From positions 62,001 to 126,000 of the forward strand of contig UPYT01000005.1 of NCBI GenBank assembly GCA_900538475.1: 64,000 nt of DNA, given 5' to 3'. Shown here piece after piece: positions 61,114 to 64,000 of the stretch. Below the pieces are notes generated by a model. It was not told the origin of the DNA, did not search any database, and worked only from the letters and a program-made list of their open reading frames with translations. Every line of letters starts with the position of its first letter. The stretch's first letter is position 1. Source of the stretch: an uncultured Clostridium sp. GTDB lineage: Bacteria; Bacillota; Clostridia; Lachnospirales; Lachnospiraceae. The position numbers were made by a program, and so were the translations under genes.

Positions 61114-62984
61114 CATATGGTTTTCCTGATCGTTTCCAAAAAACGCAGACCATACCGTTCCAGCTTATACTCGCCTACTCCTGTCACCTGCAGCATTTCT
61201 TCCCTGTTTTTCGGCTTTATTCTGCTCATAAATACCAGAGTCTTATCAGAAAACACAATATACGGCGGAACCTTTTCTTCTCTGGCAATCTCCGCCCGCA
61301 GTCCCCACAGGTTCTCAAACAGGTGCTCCTCCTCCTCTGTCAGTACCACAGCTCCAGCCGTTTTCCGTTTTTTCTTCCGCTCTCCGGCCGCTTTCGCCTG
61401 TCCGGCAGTTCCTTCCTGCTCTCTGACCAGCTTCATCATGATCGTTTCCTTCGAGGCCTGTCCGGAAAGCAGGACCTCTGACTTTTCCGTCAGCTGCACA
61501 ATCGCATAGGAATCATTCGTAACTGTCAGATATTCCTGCAAAAGCAGATGATTCATAATCTGCCTGAGGCGTGGCATAGGCACTTTGAAAAGACTTCCGT
61601 AAAAAGGATTCTCCTCCATATGGTACTGACGGATTTTTGCCGTATTTGCGCCGTGAACCGTATCCAGAATTACATTGATCCCATAGCGCTGTCTGCAGGC
61701 AGACACACATCCTGCTAAAGCCCGGGCCTCTGCCGTCACATCTACTGTTTCAAACTGAGTCAGGCAGTTCTGACAATTTCCGCAATAATTGGAGCCATAT
61801 TCTCCAAAATACCGCAGAATATAATCCCGCAGACACTCTCTGGTATAACAATAAAAAGTCATCTTCCGCAGACGTTCCCGATCTCGTTCCTGCACCAGCA
61901 TCCGTGTCATGGGATCCAGCTCCTGATTATCCTGATTGTTTTCAATAAAAAACTGGTTGGTAATCACATCCTGCCCGCTGTAATACAAGATACATTCTGC
62001 TGGCTCTCCATCCCGCCCTGCTCGTCCGGCCTCCTGATAGTAGGATTCCAGATTTTTCGGCATTCCGTAATGGAGTACAAAACGGACATTGGATTTGTCA
62101 ATTCCCATGCCAAAGGCATTGCTTCCCACAAGAATCTGCGCCCGATCATAGAGAAAGTCCTCCTGATTGCGTCTCCTCTCATCGTCTGAAAGTCCAGCAT
62201 GGTATCGGGTCACAGAAAATCCGTCTGCTCTCAGGCGCTCACAGACCTCCTCTACCTGCTTTCTTGTAAGGCAGTAAATAATGCCGCTGTCTCCTGGATG
62301 GGTTTCCAGATAATTGCGGACAGCTCCATACCGATCCTTCGGAGCCGCCACACCGAAATAAAGATTTTCCCGATTAAACCCTGTTGTCACCACCACTGGC
62401 TTCTGCAGCTGCAGAATATCAATCATATCGTCCCGTACATCCTTTGTAGCTGTTGCCGTAAAAGCTCCAACCACTGGTCTTTTGGGAAGGCGGTTTATAA
62501 AATCCACAATCTTCAGATAGCTGGGCCTGAAATCCTGCCCCCACTGAGAAACGCAGTGAGCCTCATCTACTGCCACCATAGAAATTTTTGTATGAAGGGC
62601 AAAATCCAGAAAGCTATCCGTCAAAAGCCGTTCCGGCGCCACATAAATGATCGGATAACGCCCCATTCGGGCAAATTCCAAAGCCTTATAATACTGCCGC
62701 GCTGTGAGCGAGCTGTTTAAATAAGCCGCATGAATCCCGGCCTGATTCAGTCCCTCTACCTGATCCTTCATCAGAGAAATCAGGGGAGAAATTACCAGGG
62801 TAATTCCTTCAAGCATTAGTGCCGGAACCTGGTAAACAAGGGATTTTCCCGCCCCTGTAGGCATGATCCCCAGCGTGTCCCTTCCCTCTAATATGCTGTC
62901 AATCAGCTCCTCCTGCCCCTGCCGGAAGCTGTCATATCCAAAAACCTGCTTCAGTACCTGGTACTTATCTGAAAATCGTTCCAT
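61110..62984 (-). CDS. recQ: ATP-dependent DNA helicase RecQ
   Basis: A 624-aa 3'-5' helicase from ATG 62984 (AGGATAGGA upstream). Helicase motifs: Walker A MPTGAGKSLVYQ, VDEAHCVSQWG (DEAH box), AFTATAT, HAGLSDDER, GMGIDKSNVRFV and QEAGRAGRDG. The RQC zinc ligands are in CYTRECL and CGNCQNC, a winged helix follows, and an HRDC domain (about 535-624) ends the protein. Functions in recombination and fork repair. Confidence 0.96.
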   Translation of the reverse strand: MERFSDKYQVLKQVFGYDSFRQGQEELIDSILEGRDTLGIMPTGAGKSLVYQVPALMLEGITLVISPLISLMKDQVEGLNQAGIHAAYLNSSLTARQYYKALEFARMGRYPIIYVAPERLLTDSFLDFALHTKISMVAVDEAHCVSQWGQDFRPSYLKIVDFINRLPKRPVVGAFTATATKDVRDDMIDILQLQKPVVVTTGFNRENLYFGVAAPKDRYGAVRNYLETHPGDSGIIYCLTRKQVEEVCERLRADGFSVTRYHAGLSDDERRRNQEDFLYDRAQILVGSNAFGMGIDKSNVRFVLHYGMPKNLESYYQEAGRAGRDGEPAECILYYSGQDVITNQFFIENNQDNQELDPMTRMLVQERDRERLRKMTFYCYTRECLRDYILRYFGEYGSNYCGNCQNCLTQFETVDVTAEARALAGCVSACRQRYGINVILDTVHGANTAKIRQYHMEENPFYGSLFKVPMPRLRQIMNHLLLQEYLTVTNDSYAIVQLTEKSEVLLSGQASKETIMMKLVREQEGTAGQAKAAGERKKKRKTAGAVVLTEEEEHLFENLWGLRAEIAREEKVPPYIVFSDKTLVFMSRIKPKNREEMLQVTGVGEYKLERYGLRFLETIRKTIC

Positions 62985-63106
62985 TCCTATCCTCTTTGCT
63001 GTTTTATCGCAACCGTTCAACCATGCATCTTCCTGCCCGCCTCCAGCGGACAGGAGGCATCCAGTGTCTGCCCTATGAAACCTCCGTTTTATCGTTTTCT
63101 GACATA

Positions 63107-63137
63107 CAAAACGGCAGCAGTTCTCTGCCGCCGTTTG
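63107..63137 (-). terminator. Terminator of tyrS
   Basis: CAAACGGCGGCAG - AGAA - CTGCTGCCGTTTTG on the minus strand; strong stem but the U run is short. Confidence 0.5.
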
Positions 63138-63154
63138 CAGTCACAGTACGCTCT

Positions 63155-64000
63155 TTACTCTACTGTCACCTTCATAAAATTCTTTTTGCCGCGTTTTACA
63201 ACCATTCCCTCACCGGCAAAATCATCCTTGCCAAAGGATGCCTTAATATCCTTAATCTGCTGTCCGTTTACGGAAACACCGCCCTGCTCCACATTTCTTC
63301 TTGCCTCAGAACGGCTTGCTGCCAGACCGGATTTCTGCAGAACTGCCAGAAGATCGATGGCTCCGTCTGTGAAATCCTCATCCTTTAATGCAAAGCTCGG
63401 CATATTCTCCAGGCTTCCCTGACCGCTGAACAGAGCACGGGCAGCTGACTGTGCTTTCTCAGCTTCTTCTTCACTGTGTACCAGCTTGGTCAGCTCGTAA
63501 GCCAGAATCTCTTTTGCAGTGTTTAACTGGCTTCCTTCCCATTTATCCATTTCATCAATCTGTTCCAGCGGAAGGAAGGTCAGCATCCGCAGGCATTTCA
63601 GAACGTCTGCATCTGCTACATTTCTCCAGTACTGGTAGAACTCGAAAGGACTTGTCTTATTGGGATCCAGCCATACAGCGCCGGACTGAGTCTTGCCCAT
63701 CTTCTTGCCTTCGGAATTTAAAAGCAGGGTAATGGTCATCGCATGAGCATCCTTGCCCAGCTTGCGGCGAATCAGCTCTGTACCGCCCAGCATGTTGCTC
63801 CACTGATCATCACCGCCGAACTGCATATTACAGCCGTATTTCTGGAACAGCATATAGAAGTCATAGCTCTGCATGATCATGTAGTTAAACTCTAAGAAGC
63901 TCAGTCCCTTTTCCATACGCTGCTTGTAGCACTCTGCCCTCAACATGTTATTTACAGAAAAGCATGCGCCTACCTCGCGAAGCAGCTCCACATAATTCAG
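63155..64000 (-). CDS. tyrS: Tyrosyl-tRNA synthetase, C-terminal part (partial)
   Basis: About 281 residues are visible; the N-terminus with the HIGH motif lies beyond the right edge. Signatures: MQSYDFYMLFQKYGCNMQFGGDDQWSNMLGG, the KMSKS-equivalent KMGKT, and a C-terminal S4 RNA-binding domain (SRSEARRNVEQGGVSVNGQQI). A GTG at 63991 is not the start; the frame stays open to 64000 (LNY before VELL). Any T-box leader would be outside the window. Confidence 0.95.
   Translation of the reverse strand: MNYVELLREVGACFSVNNMLRAECYKQRMEKGLSFLEFNYMIMQSYDFYMLFQKYGCNMQFGGDDQWSNMLGGTELIRRKLGKDAHAMTITLLLNSEGKKMGKTQSGAVWLDPNKTSPFEFYQYWRNVADADVLKCLRMLTFLPLEQIDEMDKWEGSQLNTAKEILAYELTKLVHSEEEAEKAQSAARALFSGQGSLENMPSFALKDEDFTDGAIDLLAVLQKSGLAASRSEARRNVEQGGVSVNGQQIKDIKASFGKDDFAGEGMVVKRGKKNFMKVTVE

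Overview
The window looks like a chromosomal segment of an anaerobic gut-type Clostridia, most likely Lachnospiraceae (Clostridium cluster XIVa). The evidence is a low-to-middle GC content by eye, strong AGGAGG ribosome sites, an hrcA-grpE-dnaK-dnaJ operon behind a perfect CIRCE element, a full rnfCDGEAB operon in clostridial order, a YlmC/YmxH-type sporulation-associated protein, yqeG, YesM/YesN-type two-component genes and many MATE transporters. I see no rRNA, tRNA, CRISPR array, prophage or insertion sequence. Most genes are on the minus strand.

Layout. 1-3.4 kb: start of efp, aroQ, aroK, yqeG, nrdR, a frameshifted ymxH and a small membrane protein. 3.5-6.6 kb: the methionine ABC transporter operon metN-metI-metQ, behind a long leader holding an unannotated 32-residue peptide with 11 methionines and an intrinsic terminator. 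6.6-14.1 kb: marR-MATE, AlkD-like, PAP2, a threonine aldolase-type enzyme, a DUF2812 membrane protein and a second MATE. 14.3-19.5 kb: the Rnf complex (ferredoxin:NAD+ oxidoreductase, ion pump). 19.5-20.2 kb: an AT-rich island and a possible structured RNA. 20.3-27.3 kb: maa, an NSS transporter and the heat-shock operon. 27.5-29.1 kb: two secreted 3D-domain proteins. 29.1-29.9 kb: a gene-free stretch with two tandem arrays. 29.9-35 kb: argH, yfhO, gtrA. 35.1-35.6 kb: a lone PTS IIA. 35.7-44.5 kb: a carboxylate-uptake neighbourhood (TRAP transporter, YesMN pair, SLC13 permease, MBL hydrolase, LysR). 44.7-53.3 kb: aminotransferase, a third MATE, mntP, PHP phosphatase, a padR-DUF1700-exported protein operon, another exported protein and a DUF362 ferredoxin-like protein. 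53.4-57.5 kb: a glucose/maltose-type PTS IICB, an EEP-family hydrolase and malQ. 57.5-64 kb: yitT, an RsmH-like methyltransferase, an orphan TRAP binding protein, recQ and the C-terminal part of tyrS.

The strongest candidate for something little described is the metNIQ leader: promoter, short Met-rich ORF, a potential antiterminator beginning 12 nt after its stop codon, and a terminator with six U. This is the arrangement expected of ribosome-mediated attenuation by charged tRNA-Met, where clostridia normally use S-box or T-box RNAs. Other points of interest are a dispersed structured repeat in two leaders, a dnaX-like A AAA AAG slippery heptamer in ymxH, a four-cysteine plus Ala/Lys/Glu tail on RnfE, degenerate tandem arrays downstream of genes, a TGCAA operator cluster at the sugar PTS promoter, and a possible structured RNA upstream of maa. 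Everything here was read by eye; no alignment, folding or database search was run.
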